From JAFGOM01 sp964605795 (GTDB taxonomy: Archaea > Halobacteriota > Methanomicrobia > Methanomicrobiales > Methanospirillaceae): a stretch of 64,000 nt of DNA. Positions 42,432-51,037 of this stretch are shown piece by piece (position 1 is the first letter of the stretch; every line of letters starts with the position of its first letter). The stretch lies in NCBI GenBank assembly GCA_964605795.1, contig CAZSDZ010000007.1, positions 1-64,000 of the forward strand, given 5' to 3'. The translations under genes and the position numbers were made by a program. The notes beneath the pieces are model-generated. The model was not told the DNA's origin, ran no database searches, and saw only the letters and a program-made list of their open reading frames with translations.

Positions 42432-44120
42432 ATGGGATCCTGTATGAGTCAGGCCAGGGGGATGAAGAAGGCAGATATTGCGTTTCATAATGCTGTTGTG
42501 TTCAACCCCGTAACCGGTTCATGGGAAGAGACCGGTTTTGCGGTAGCTGACGGGATAATCATCGGGACCGGAAGGTACCGTGCAGAAAAAGAGGTTGATC
42601 TCTCAGGTGCCCGGGTAATTCCCGGTCTTATCGATTCCCATGTTCATATCGAGAGTTCGTTGCTTTCTCCTCCTGAATATGCACGGTTGGTCAGTCGGCA
42701 TGGAACAACGACGGTGATTGCAGATCCGCATGAGATTGCCAACACCTGCGGATCTGCCGGTATCGATTACATGATAGCGGCATCAGAATCCCTGCCGGTT
42801 GATATCTTCTTTCTCTTTCCATCCTGCGTTCCGGCAACGCCGCTTGATGAGTCTGCAGAGGTTCTTTCGCGATCCCGAATGGAGCCATATGTGTCGCATC
42901 CGCGTGTAATAGGGCTTGGCGAGATGATGAATGTCCCCGGGGTTCTGACCGGGGATCCGGAGGTTATGGAGAAACTTACTCTCTGGGATACGAGGGATGG
43001 ACATGCACCGGGCTTAACCGGTATGGATCTGAATGCGTACCTGTGTGCCGGCATTCAGAGTGATCATGAGACGACAGATCTTGCAGAAGGCCGTGAAAAA
43101 CTAGAGAAGGGAATGTTCCTCTACCTTAGGGAAGGGTCCACTGAAAAGAATGTAAGAACCCTGGTACCGTTGGTTACCCCATTTTCAGTCGGTCGGACTT
43201 CTTTTTGCACTGATGACCGGCATGTTGATACCCTGATGCAGGACGGGCATATCGATGATTGTATCAGGCGTGCGATTGCAGCAGGTCTGGAGCCTGAACT
43301 GGCGATCCGGGTGGGCACATTATCGGCAGCAGAACGGTTTCGCCTGACAGACCGGGGAGCGCTGCTGCCCGGACGTCGAGCCGATTTTTGTATTATGGAT
43401 GAATCCGATACCTTTGCAGTGAAACAGGTATACAAGGACGGGTTCCTGGTAGGGGATGCTCTCTTCTCTTTAAAACCAGTATCCATACCCCACTACCCGT
43501 TCAGGAAAACGATACCTTCCCTGCAGGATCTGATGATCCATGGGCACGGAATGGCACGGGTTATCGAGATCGTTGTAGACCAGATAATCACGAAAGAAGT
43601 ATTCTGTCCTGTCAAATCAGAATCAATCCCTGATCTCTCCCGGGATATCCTTAAGGTTGCCATAGCCTCGCGCTATCATGAAACGAAGGTAGGTATCGGG
43701 TATGTATCCGGGTTTTCCATCAAACATGGTGCGATCGCCTCCAGTATCTCGCATGATTCTCACCACATCATCGCGGTTGGAACGAGTGATCATCTCATCA
43801 GGGATGCAATGGCAGAGGTAATCAGGCATCGCGGTGCAATGACTGCCCTGATTGACGGGAAGGTACAGACACTTCCGCTGCCAATTGCAGGACTGATGGC
43901 TGATCGGTCTTACCAGGAAGTGTGCGAGGATCTTGCCCGGTTCTCTGTAGTGCTGGAAGAGATGGGATCGATACCAAACCCCTTTATGTATCTCTCGTTC
44001 CTCGCGCTCACGGTCATCCCGGAGATCCGGATAACACCGGATGGTCTCTTTGATGTGATAAAAAGAGTGTATGTTCCTGTTTTTGAGAATAAAACAGCGG
44101 TGTCTGGTTCAGATATCTGA
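42432..44120 (+). CDS. ade: Adenine deaminase
   Basis: A 562-residue adenine deaminase of the amidohydrolase type, converting adenine to hypoxanthine in purine salvage. Seen: the N-terminal barrel VIPGLIDSHVHIESS near residue 65 (metal-binding HxH), ADPHEIANTCG, IGLGEMMNVPG, and later the family-specific blocks HGHGMARVIE, HGAIASSISHDSHHIIAVG and PLPIAGLM. Mn or Fe is the usual metal. Starts at 42432, 42444 and 42462 are in frame, and the family N-terminus fits 42462 (MKKADIAFHNAVVF) best; I give the longest. It stands alone on the plus strand. Confidence 0.95.
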   Translation: MGSCMSQARGMKKADIAFHNAVVFNPVTGSWEETGFAVADGIIIGTGRYRAEKEVDLSGARVIPGLIDSHVHIESSLLSPPEYARLVSRHGTTTVIADPHEIANTCGSAGIDYMIAASESLPVDIFFLFPSCVPATPLDESAEVLSRSRMEPYVSHPRVIGLGEMMNVPGVLTGDPEVMEKLTLWDTRDGHAPGLTGMDLNAYLCAGIQSDHETTDLAEGREKLEKGMFLYLREGSTEKNVRTLVPLVTPFSVGRTSFCTDDRHVDTLMQDGHIDDCIRRAIAAGLEPELAIRVGTLSAAERFRLTDRGALLPGRRADFCIMDESDTFAVKQVYKDGFLVGDALFSLKPVSIPHYPFRKTIPSLQDLMIHGHGMARVIEIVVDQIITKEVFCPVKSESIPDLSRDILKVAIASRYHETKVGIGYVSGFSIKHGAIASSISHDSHHIIAVGTSDHLIRDAMAEVIRHRGAMTALIDGKVQTLPLPIAGLMADRSYQEVCEDLARFSVVLEEMGSIPNPFMYLSFLALTVIPEIRITPDGLFDVIKRVYVPVFENKTAVSGSDI

Positions 44121-44171
44121 AACGATCATCTATCCCATACCCTCTTTGGTTTTTTCATCCAACGAATAGGT

Positions 44172-44837
44172 ATGAGATCGATCATGCTTTTTATCGGGAC
44201 GGTGTTACTTCTCTTCTCCGTTCTTTCCTTTGTATCGGCAGATGTTTCCGATTATACTCCTGCAGAACAGGAATATGTCGCAGGAAACGGCTATTTCCTG
44301 ATGGGTGACCTTATCCAGGCAGAACGTGCGTATGTGAATGCGACGCGTCTCTCCCCTTCTCTTTCAGAGGCCTGGAACAACCTTGGCATTGTCAGAAAGA
44401 AACTTGGGAACTACCAGGGATCAATAGATGCATACCGGCAAGCCCTCTCCCTTACTCCAAAAGATGAAGCTACCTGGTATAATTATGGTCTTGTGCTCGA
44501 TGCGCTCTCCCGGTATAATGAGAGTGTACAGGCATACCAAAAGACAGTATCACTCAACCCAAATATGACTCCTGCCTGGTTTAACCTGACTGAATCGTTA
44601 TTACGATGCGGAGATACGACCGGTGCTGCCCATGCATACGAACAGGCACAAGCCCTTGATCCTCTCTATGCTGCAAACTGGTCATTCCCGGACGGTGCCG
44701 GTTCCTTCCCGGATCGTGTTGATATGCCTGGTACGTCGCTATTGGAAGAGACAGAAGCTGCAAAGACTCCCCTGTCCCCGTACATCGTTTTGGTCGCAGG
44801 ATTATGTGCAGGCATGGCAGTTTTGAAACGGAAATAA
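44172..44837 (+). CDS. Secreted TPR protein with C-terminal membrane anchor
   Basis: A 221-residue exported protein. Seen: a signal peptide (residues 4-22, cleaved near VSADVSD), three to four tetratricopeptide repeats at about 35-165 (SEAWNNLGIVRKKLGNYQGS, ATWYNYGLVLDALSRYNES), a short linker, and a C-terminal span with basic end (PLSPYIVLVAGLCAGMAVLKRK). It should be tethered outside the cell and bind other proteins. Its C-terminal tail resembles that of the convergent neighbour, which ends 9 nt away. It is monocistronic. Confidence 0.82.
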   Translation: MRSIMLFIGTVLLLFSVLSFVSADVSDYTPAEQEYVAGNGYFLMGDLIQAERAYVNATRLSPSLSEAWNNLGIVRKKLGNYQGSIDAYRQALSLTPKDEATWYNYGLVLDALSRYNESVQAYQKTVSLNPNMTPAWFNLTESLLRCGDTTGAAHAYEQAQALDPLYAANWSFPDGAGSFPDRVDMPGTSLLEETEAAKTPLSPYIVLVAGLCAGMAVLKRK

Positions 44838-44845
44838 GAAGATTT

Positions 44846-45955
44846 TTATTGTCTTCTTACGAGGATTGCCATTGCACCAATGATGGCAAGGCATATGGAA
44901 AGTAAGGGAAGAGGTGAAGCCTGCGTTGGGGGGGTTGTGACATCCCGGGATTTCGGTGTCCAGGCCGGCAGTGTATGAGGTGGTGGTATCGTTGTCTTCG
45001 CAACAAGCGTTGCCAGTACTTCCGGAGTTTTTATCGGTGTCGGCTCTGGTGTTGGGGTTACCTCTGGTGTCGGTGTCAGGTCAGATGTCGATGAGACATT
45101 ATTTCCTGGACTCTCTTCTTCTGATTCATCTTCTCCTCCTGTTTTGCCTGCGATAACAGGAGAATCATTTTCCTCGTCTTTTTTGCTCTCATCAGGGCTA
45201 TTTGTTGGTTCCGGGGTTGTATCGGCAGGGTTTTTATCCTGCAGAATGAATGTCTGTAGTTCTGTTCGGGTCATCCCGTCTGCAGGAGCCTGTTCATCGA
45301 TCCCGTTCACGTTGGTGTGTGCCCTGATGGTGTAGGTTCCATCAGGATAATCAGGAAGTCCGGTGTCCCATACCACTCCCGTTGAGAAGGGATCATAATA
45401 CGCGAGAATGTTCTCTAATGCATAAGTATCGTCTTGAGATGGTTTGAGTTCGGTATATTCAATCCCGTCAGGGCCGGTTACTATGATAGTGACCGGGACC
45501 GAGTTGCTGGTAGGCCGGTTTGCTATCGCTGTTATCAGGTTCGATTTTATCGAGAAGGTGATGAGACTTCCCCGTTTTATCCAGTCTTTCTCCCAGTCCC
45601 AGCCACTCTCCTGGACCTCAAGGGAAAAGGAGGGCTCTTCCACGGTAAATGCCAGGTTCTTCCCTTCAAGTGTGTACCATGATCCGGTTTTTCCCTCAAA
45701 TACCTGGTAACTGACATCGAATCTTTTATTGTCCATTACTTTGTATCGTTCATGGGGCATCCCTGATGGTGAACCTCCGCTCCACCAGGCAATCTCTGTT
45801 CCGGTACTGACCGCCGTCTGAGAGAGATCCAGCCCCTTCTCACCGAGAAAGATAGTCCCCTCTCTCGGTATCACATTGGTTGCAGCCTGACAATATGTAC
45901 TCCCGGCCAGGATTACAAATAGCACAATACTAAAATACCAGAGTCTCAGCCTCAT
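44846..45955 (-). CDS. DUF3821-like surface protein with Pro/Thr stalk and C-terminal anchor
   Basis: A 369-residue exported protein; ATG 45955 places the signal peptide (LWYFSIVLFVILAGSTYC) at the very start, whereas 46006 adds 17 residues ahead of it. The mature start NVIPREGTIFLGEKGLDLS matches the DUF3821 domain found in Methanomicrobiales surface proteins. A beta-rich middle follows (VPVTIIVTGPDGIEYTEL, YPDGTYTIRAHTN). Then comes a long Asp/Glu/Ser and Thr/Pro stalk with TPTPEVTPTPEPTP-like runs, probably glycosylated, and a C-terminal span SPLPLLSICLAIIGAMAILVRRQ. It is likely an S-layer or cell-surface protein. The tail has the shape of a sorting signal: short motif, span, basic end. 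Confidence 0.82.
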   Translation of the reverse strand: MRLRLWYFSIVLFVILAGSTYCQAATNVIPREGTIFLGEKGLDLSQTAVSTGTEIAWWSGGSPSGMPHERYKVMDNKRFDVSYQVFEGKTGSWYTLEGKNLAFTVEEPSFSLEVQESGWDWEKDWIKRGSLITFSIKSNLITAIANRPTSNSVPVTIIVTGPDGIEYTELKPSQDDTYALENILAYYDPFSTGVVWDTGLPDYPDGTYTIRAHTNVNGIDEQAPADGMTRTELQTFILQDKNPADTTPEPTNSPDESKKDEENDSPVIAGKTGGEDESEEESPGNNVSSTSDLTPTPEVTPTPEPTPIKTPEVLATLVAKTTIPPPHTLPAWTPKSRDVTTPPTQASPLPLLSICLAIIGAMAILVRRQ

Positions 45956-46152
45956 AGTTCTCGTAAAGTGTGATATCCGTGTGAGAATAAAAGTATTGCA
46001 TGGCACGGGATCCCATGATTGAATTACTCTTGTACATCAGTAGAAATCGTGGATTTTAAAAACAGGTTTGTTTCGTTCTCGATGAGCAGTATGGTTGGAA
46101 AAGACCGGTATGTCTATCTGGTTTTAGTACAAAGGAAGTAACAGTTTATACG

Positions 46153-46350
46153 ATGGAGATGCAAGACGGTATGACTGAAAAAGACATCCCCTTTGATCTT
46201 GGTTCCGTGATTAAGATACTCGTGTTCCTGATAGCTGTTGCCGGTATTCTTTTCCTTGTTGTGAAAGGAATTGTGCAATTTTTTATCCCTCCTGCCACCA
46301 ATGAGGGGGAATCTGATATTATCGATGCAGAATGGAGAATCAAGGAGTAG
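46153..46350 (+). CDS. Small membrane protein of unknown function
   Basis: A 65-residue protein with a short acidic N-terminus, one strong span (VIKILVFLIAVAGILFLVV) continuing into a second weak hydrophobic stretch (GIVQFFIPPA), and an acidic tail. GATGGAGATG at the start leaves two possible Mets (46153 and 46159). Family not recognised. A further small membrane gene follows 77 nt downstream on the same strand, so the two may be expressed together. Confidence 0.55.
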   Translation: MEMQDGMTEKDIPFDLGSVIKILVFLIAVAGILFLVVKGIVQFFIPPATNEGESDIIDAEWRIKE

Positions 46351-46427
46351 GTGTGAAAATCCCGTTTGTACATAGTAGTATTCCCCTTCTAATTACCTGA
46401 CCTACTGATATCTTTAATCCGATTATA

Positions 46428-46637
46428 ATGTCATCTATTTTTTTTGATCACCGAAAAGAAACTCTTCTCCTCTTTGGTATTGTTCTTCTCTCCTTGTATC
46501 TCGGTGATCGGATTGGGCAGTGGTACGGAGATCGTATTATCACGGTCTTTGCGACATTTGGTCTTGTTCTCCTGATGTATGGTGCGGCGACAATTCTTGT
46601 CAGGATCTTTCGAAGGAGTTGCACAGGTCTGTCATGA
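46428..46637 (+). CDS. Small two-span membrane protein of unknown function
   Basis: A 69-residue protein with two spans (LLLFGIVLLSLYLGDRIG and VFATFGLVLLMYGAATILV) and a basic C-terminus. No family is recognised. It is convergent with the DUF1624 gene, which ends 45 nt away. Composition supports a real membrane protein, but it is short. Confidence 0.5.
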   Translation: MSSIFFDHRKETLLLFGIVLLSLYLGDRIGQWYGDRIITVFATFGLVLLMYGAATILVRIFRRSCTGLS

Positions 46638-46682
46638 TAGAGGGAACGCCAGAAACAGCTCTATTTGGTGAGACTTAATTTT

Positions 46683-47441
46683 TCACTGGAAAGATATGCC
46701 GGGAAACACCAGGAATAATACTGCCACGATAACGGGCTGGTGGAGCAGATAGATGAGAAGCGAGTGCTTCCCCAGATATGCAAGGAAAGGTGGAATGCTT
46801 GCCTGGTTAAAAAAACGGGTTCTTTCTTTCCATCTGCGGTTGCCCTCCGGGTACAGGATGGATCCAACTGCCATCCCCAAAAGGAAGATCCCGAGCCAGG
46901 GAAAGAGTGGAACATAATCAACCGAGAAGAAGGTGGCGGGATGTATCCCTGTTGGGATAAGCCAGAATGGTCCGGAAAGACTGGTAACAAGGGGTGTCAG
47001 AAGAATGATCCCTCCTCCGATGAGAGCATTATACTCCTTAAAGCCGGCAAATAGCGGGATTAGCATGACACAAAAGCCGATTAAATGAAGGATACCAAAG
47101 ATTACGTATCCGGATCCCTGCAGAAAGGCGTAGGTACAAACCGTAATTCCCACTCCGAGTATCAAAAGAAAGAACCCCCGTTTCAGAAATTTCAGCACGA
47201 CATCCTGCTTTTTCATCTGTTGTTCTGCCCGCGAGATGCTGATGGTCCCTGATATCCCGGCAATACCAATAAAGAGAACCGCAGTAATCCTGCCGAGATA
47301 CAGAAAAAAACCCGATTGAACCGTTTCTACCGGAATAAGTAAGAAGAAAGAGAGGTCAAAGACGATATGGAAGAAGACCATCATGATGATGGCTACCCCC
47401 CGTGCAGCATCAAGCTCAGGGAACCGTCCGGGTCCTGGCAT
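46683..47441 (-). CDS. DUF1624 membrane protein (HGSNAT-like acyltransferase fold)
   Basis: A 252-residue membrane protein with about seven spans of the DUF1624/heparan-alpha-glucosaminide acetyltransferase catalytic family. Seen: the family start RFPELDAARGVAIIMMVFFHIVFDL near residue 6 in two blocks, with the conserved His, then FIGIAGISGTISISRA, YVPLFPWLGIFLLGMAVG and the C-terminal YLGKHSLLIYLLHQPVI with a conserved His. Such proteins are thought to carry acetyl groups across the membrane to sugars. In an archaeon a role in modifying surface glycans or lipids is plausible. It lies 10 nt after the zinc-ribbon gene upstream and in the same direction. Confidence 0.85.
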   Translation of the reverse strand: MPGPGRFPELDAARGVAIIMMVFFHIVFDLSFFLLIPVETVQSGFFLYLGRITAVLFIGIAGISGTISISRAEQQMKKQDVVLKFLKRGFFLLILGVGITVCTYAFLQGSGYVIFGILHLIGFCVMLIPLFAGFKEYNALIGGGIILLTPLVTSLSGPFWLIPTGIHPATFFSVDYVPLFPWLGIFLLGMAVGSILYPEGNRRWKERTRFFNQASIPPFLAYLGKHSLLIYLLHQPVIVAVLFLVFPGISFQ

Positions 47442-47451
47442 CTTGATCTGG

Positions 47452-48510
47452 TTATCCCTGCTCTGATCCGCAGGAGGGACAAAATCGTGCCTTTATCGGG
47501 ATCTTCACCCCACAGACAAGACATGGACGAAGATCCGCCTCCTGCACGACACTTCGATACTGATAGGATCGCTTCAGCCGATTTTGTCGAAATTGTGGCT
47601 TTTTGACGTGAATAATAAGAGTATCATACTCCCTGACCTGCTCTTTTTCCTGGGGAATCCCGGATATGGTAGAAGATGAGGTATCTGCCTGATCTCGCTC
47701 ATCAGGTACCTCAGTTTTTCTTTCACCATTTTTTAAGGGAACCGATACAGGGTTTGATCGCTGTGCCCGCGATCGTTTCAGTTCTTCGCGGTCAACCTCC
47801 TCTCCTGTCTCACCATCAATGATATCTGACTCGTGAATCCTGGGCTCCCGCCTTTTTTCCCGTTTTTTCTCCTGCAGGGGAGGTTTTGCCACAAGCGTAT
47901 GCGGTGGTTTCTTGAAGGTTTCAGCTTCCTGGAACGCCTCCTCACTTTTAGTGATATTGTATGTATCCTGATCCGGGATCTGCTCCAGTACCGCATCTTT
48001 CTTTTTCCCGGGATAGGGTTTTCGTTCCGGCTCCTCTGAAAGATATATTGCATCATCCGCGAGTGCCATCTCATCCTCTCTCTTTGTTTCCAAAAGGATC
48101 TCCCCGAGGGGTTCAGGAAGATGAAGGACCTCCCGCAGTGCCACAAGCCACTCGTAACACTCAGTCTCCCCCCCGATGAGGCCAGGGAAGAAGAACCGCA
48201 TCTGCCGCGTATGTTCACCCATAAAGAGCGCTACCAGGAGCGCTGCCCCGGAACCCTCGTGATCAGGATCCAGCTTCACATCACTGATGGTATGAAGGGC
48301 AATCTCCTTTGCGACCCCCCCTTTTTCCGCATAGGTATCGATAAGAACAACCCGCTTATTGGAAAGAATAATGTAAAAAGGATGTTCTTTAATACGAATC
48401 CCGTTGCAGTACCGGATCAGAGCCTCTCCGATGCCAAGAACTGCAAAAGGATTGATGGTATCTGATCCGGCATCAGGGGATTGCGGATTATGGTCGTTAT
48501 TGTTCTCCAT
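47452..48510 (-). CDS. PH-like domain protein with C-terminal zinc ribbon
   Basis: A 352-residue soluble protein. Residues about 20-135 resemble a bacterial/archaeal PH-like domain (FYIILSNKRVVLIDTYAEK, ISDVKLDPDHEG, CYEWLVALREVL). A charged, low-complexity linker of about 180 residues with many Lys, Glu and Arg follows. A zinc ribbon ends the protein (CLVCGVKIPIKARFCPSCG). The arrangement suggests a protein that binds a membrane or partner through the PH fold and a second partner through the ribbon. The gene lies 21 nt downstream of sucD on the same strand and may be read through from the TCA operon, though a functional link is not evident. Confidence 0.72.
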   Translation of the reverse strand: MENNNDHNPQSPDAGSDTINPFAVLGIGEALIRYCNGIRIKEHPFYIILSNKRVVLIDTYAEKGGVAKEIALHTISDVKLDPDHEGSGAALLVALFMGEHTRQMRFFFPGLIGGETECYEWLVALREVLHLPEPLGEILLETKREDEMALADDAIYLSEEPERKPYPGKKKDAVLEQIPDQDTYNITKSEEAFQEAETFKKPPHTLVAKPPLQEKKREKRREPRIHESDIIDGETGEEVDREELKRSRAQRSNPVSVPLKNGERKTEVPDERDQADTSSSTISGIPQEKEQVREYDTLIIHVKKPQFRQNRLKRSYQYRSVVQEADLRPCLVCGVKIPIKARFCPSCGSEQG

Positions 48511-48531
48511 TACGGGACCTTCGTTCTAAAA

Positions 48532-49407
48532 TTATAGATACTGCTTAACCATGGATGGTATCTCAGAGAGACGGGATGCGACAGGGACATCATTCTCCTG
48601 CAGACGACGTATTTTCGTTTGGGCATCTCCTTCTCCTCCGGACACAATGGCACCGGCATGCCCCATTCGTTTTTCTGGGGGTGCTGATGTACCTGCAATA
48701 AATGCTACCACTGGGATACCCTTCTCTTCTGCTCTTAGTGCTCCGTCTTCTTCAAGGTTCCCTCCCAGTTCACCGAGCAGAACCACCGCTTTTGTCAGGG
48801 GATCTTCTGAAAATTGATCGATAACATCAACAAACGTCTGCCCGATAACCGGGTCACCGCCGATACCAACTACCGTGCTCTGTCCAATCCCTGCCCGGGA
48901 CAGTTCATGTACCACCTCGTAGGTAAGGGTACCACTCCGGGAGATTACTCCCACATTCCCGCGCCGGTACAGGTGGGAGGGCATAATCCCAAGACTACAT
49001 TCCCCGGGAGACAGTATCCCCGGGCAGTTCGGACCAATAACCCTGCACCCCTTTGCCCCGGCGTACGCAATGGCACGCATTACATCATGGACCGGGATAT
49101 GTTCTGTTACCGCTACCACGAGTTCTATCCCGGCATCTGCCGCTTCCATGATAGAATCCCCGGCAGCTGGTCCGGGTACAAAAAGAACCGCAGTACTGGC
49201 CTCGTGATTATCCATTGCATCGAAAACCGATGAGTAGACCGGAATATCATGCACAAAAGATCCCCCTTTCCCAGGTGTCACCCCGGCTACGACACCCGTC
49301 CCCCCAACTGATTTGGCATACTGGTTCATCAGCTGGATATGGAAAGAGCCCTGCCTGCCGGTTGCCCCCTGCACAATAACTCCTGTCGTTTTGTCAGCAT
49401 ATATCAT
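48532..49407 (-). CDS. sucD: Succinate-CoA ligase (ADP-forming) alpha subunit
   Basis: A 291-residue alpha subunit. With SucC it interconverts succinate, CoA and ATP with succinyl-CoA and ADP. Seen: the CoA-binding Rossmann start VIVQGATGRQGSFHIQ, GGTGVVAGVTPGKGG, IGPNCPGILSPGE, SRSGTLTYEVVHELSRAG, GGDPVIGQTFVDV and the phospho-His loop GHAGAIVSGGEGDAQTK. All catalytic positions are present. It overlaps sucC by 4 nt (ATGA). In the reductive pathway it makes succinyl-CoA for the 2-oxoglutarate synthase upstream in the operon. Confidence 0.95.
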   Translation of the reverse strand: MIYADKTTGVIVQGATGRQGSFHIQLMNQYAKSVGGTGVVAGVTPGKGGSFVHDIPVYSSVFDAMDNHEASTAVLFVPGPAAGDSIMEAADAGIELVVAVTEHIPVHDVMRAIAYAGAKGCRVIGPNCPGILSPGECSLGIMPSHLYRRGNVGVISRSGTLTYEVVHELSRAGIGQSTVVGIGGDPVIGQTFVDVIDQFSEDPLTKAVVLLGELGGNLEEDGALRAEEKGIPVVAFIAGTSAPPEKRMGHAGAIVSGGEGDAQTKIRRLQENDVPVASRLSEIPSMVKQYL

Positions 49408-50498
49408 GACACGGCCCTCACTGCGGCGGTAACAACCTCTTCCATGGTATCAAGCATCTCATATCCATGCGTGAGAAGAATTGTGCGGCCTTCTTCTTCG
49501 TTGGTCCCGGCAAGCCGTACATAGATCTTCTGGGTAACTCCTGCATCAACGATCCCCTGTGCAACCTCGTCACACCGGGTAATTCCGCCAAGCAGGTTCA
49601 CGACAATAACAGCAACCCGCGGGATCTCCCCAAGCATTCTCACGGCAAAGGAGACCCGATCCCTGCTGGCACCACCGCCGACATCCAGGAAGTTCGCCGC
49701 TCTACCGCCGCTGTTTGTGATAAGATCCACGGTCGCCATGGTAAGTCCGGCCCCGTTTCCGATAACCCCGATTGTCCCGTCCAGTTCAACAAAGGAGAAA
49801 CCCTGCTCTTCTGCAAGGCGCTCCCGCCCGGTCAGGTCACGATTCTCTTTTATCCCCTGTCTGAATAGGGCATTGTCATCGATGATGAGTTTTGCATCAG
49901 CAGCGTACACTCCCTCTTTTGTGGTTACCAGCGGGTTTATCTCGGCCAACAGTGCATCGCGTGCCATAAATACCTGGTATAACCGATTTATCGTCTCCCC
50001 CAGTTCCGCTGGTGCAGAACCGGTAAGATATCTTCTGATGTACTGGGGAACGTCAGAGAGGAGCGGGTACACATACGCCCGCCGAAGGGCTGCAGGATTT
50101 TTCTTTGCCGTCTCTTCGATATCTACCCCTCCGGTATCTGCAAAGAGAATGACCGGCATTTTTGCTGCCCGATCTATCGTTATGGAGACATAATACTCGT
50201 GCAATATTCCAAGACGCTCCTCAATTAAAAGGCGGGATACCGGCAGGCCTGCGATTTTTTTCGAGAAAAGATCCTCTATCGTTGCCTGTGCGGTCTCCTG
50301 GGTCGCCATAAGAACGCCTCCTGCTTTTCCCCTGCCGCCGATATCAACCTGTGCCTTCACGACGATGTCAGGGCCGAGTTCTGCCAGTTTTTTTTGGTAT
50401 GAATCGAATCCGTCTTCTTTTCCGATGATACATCCTTTGGGTATCCGTATGGATGACTGCAAAAAGATGACTTTTGCTTCATGTTCGCGTATCTTCAC
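49404..50498 (-). CDS. sucC: Succinate-CoA ligase (ADP-forming) beta subunit
   Basis: A 364-residue beta subunit with an ATP-grasp domain (VVKAQVDIGGRGKAGGV) followed by the Mg-binding region (ARDALLAEINPLVTT) and a C-terminal ligase domain (GAGLTMATVDLITNSGGRAANFLDVGG, in blocks; RLAGTNEEEG near the end). It begins MKIREHEAKVIF, like other SucC proteins. It overlaps the gamma gene of the 2-oxoglutarate oxidoreductase upstream by 4 nt and sucD downstream by 4 nt, so it should be translated in a coupled series. Confidence 0.95.
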   Translation of the reverse strand: MKIREHEAKVIFLQSSIRIPKGCIIGKEDGFDSYQKKLAELGPDIVVKAQVDIGGRGKAGGVLMATQETAQATIEDLFSKKIAGLPVSRLLIEERLGILHEYYVSITIDRAAKMPVILFADTGGVDIEETAKKNPAALRRAYVYPLLSDVPQYIRRYLTGSAPAELGETINRLYQVFMARDALLAEINPLVTTKEGVYAADAKLIIDDNALFRQGIKENRDLTGRERLAEEQGFSFVELDGTIGVIGNGAGLTMATVDLITNSGGRAANFLDVGGGASRDRVSFAVRMLGEIPRVAVIVVNLLGGITRCDEVAQGIVDAGVTQKIYVRLAGTNEEEGRTILLTHGYEMLDTMEEVVTAAVRAVS

Positions 50499-51037
50499 GG
50501 TTCTCTCCTTCCTTCCATAGTCAGATCAAAACCAAGTTTCATTGCCCGTATATTCAGATCTTCCGTTCCTTTCGGAACACTGGACAGGATACCTGCCTCA
50601 AGCGCCTGCCTGGAAATTATCCCTGTCGCAGCAACAAGACTCCCAAGCATAACGATATTAGCGACAATTATCTTGCCAAGCCTGTTCTTGGCTTCACGGG
50701 ATGCCGGTATCTCATAATACCGGCAGGATGGCCGGTCATGAACCAGCCCGCTATCCAGAAGCATTATCGCATTGCCGGGTGCATCGGCACCGTACTTGAG
50801 AAATCCCTCCTGGCTCATAATAACAAAGATATCCGGATTTATGACTTTCGGGAACAGGATCTCCTCGTCGTCGATGATTACTGCACTCATTGAGGCACCG
50901 CCACGGGCCTCAGGCCCGTAGACCTGTGTCTGAATCGCGTTTTTGTTATCATACAGAACTGCAGCACGACCCAGAATCACTGCAGAAAGGATGATGCCCT
51001 GCCCGCCAAAGCCGGAAAACCGGACTTCATGTCTCAT
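50495..51037 (-). CDS. korC: 2-oxoglutarate:ferredoxin oxidoreductase gamma subunit
   Basis: A 180-residue gamma subunit. Seen: the family start HEVRFSGFGGQGIILSAVIL, YGPEARGGASMSAVIIDDEEI, and NIVMLGSLVAATGI. It forms the structural and CoA-handling domain of the four-subunit enzyme that joins succinyl-CoA and CO2 with reduced ferredoxin to give 2-oxoglutarate. The gene sits between korB and sucC with 4-nt ATGA overlaps at both ends. Gene order here is D-A-B-C. Confidence 0.93.
   Translation of the reverse strand: MRHEVRFSGFGGQGIILSAVILGRAAVLYDNKNAIQTQVYGPEARGGASMSAVIIDDEEILFPKVINPDIFVIMSQEGFLKYGADAPGNAIMLLDSGLVHDRPSCRYYEIPASREAKNRLGKIIVANIVMLGSLVAATGIISRQALEAGILSSVPKGTEDLNIRAMKLGFDLTMEGRREP

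Noticed and set aside
49717..50193. Plus-strand frame of 158 codons
   Set aside because: Antisense to sucC, which has clear ATP-grasp and ligase motifs.
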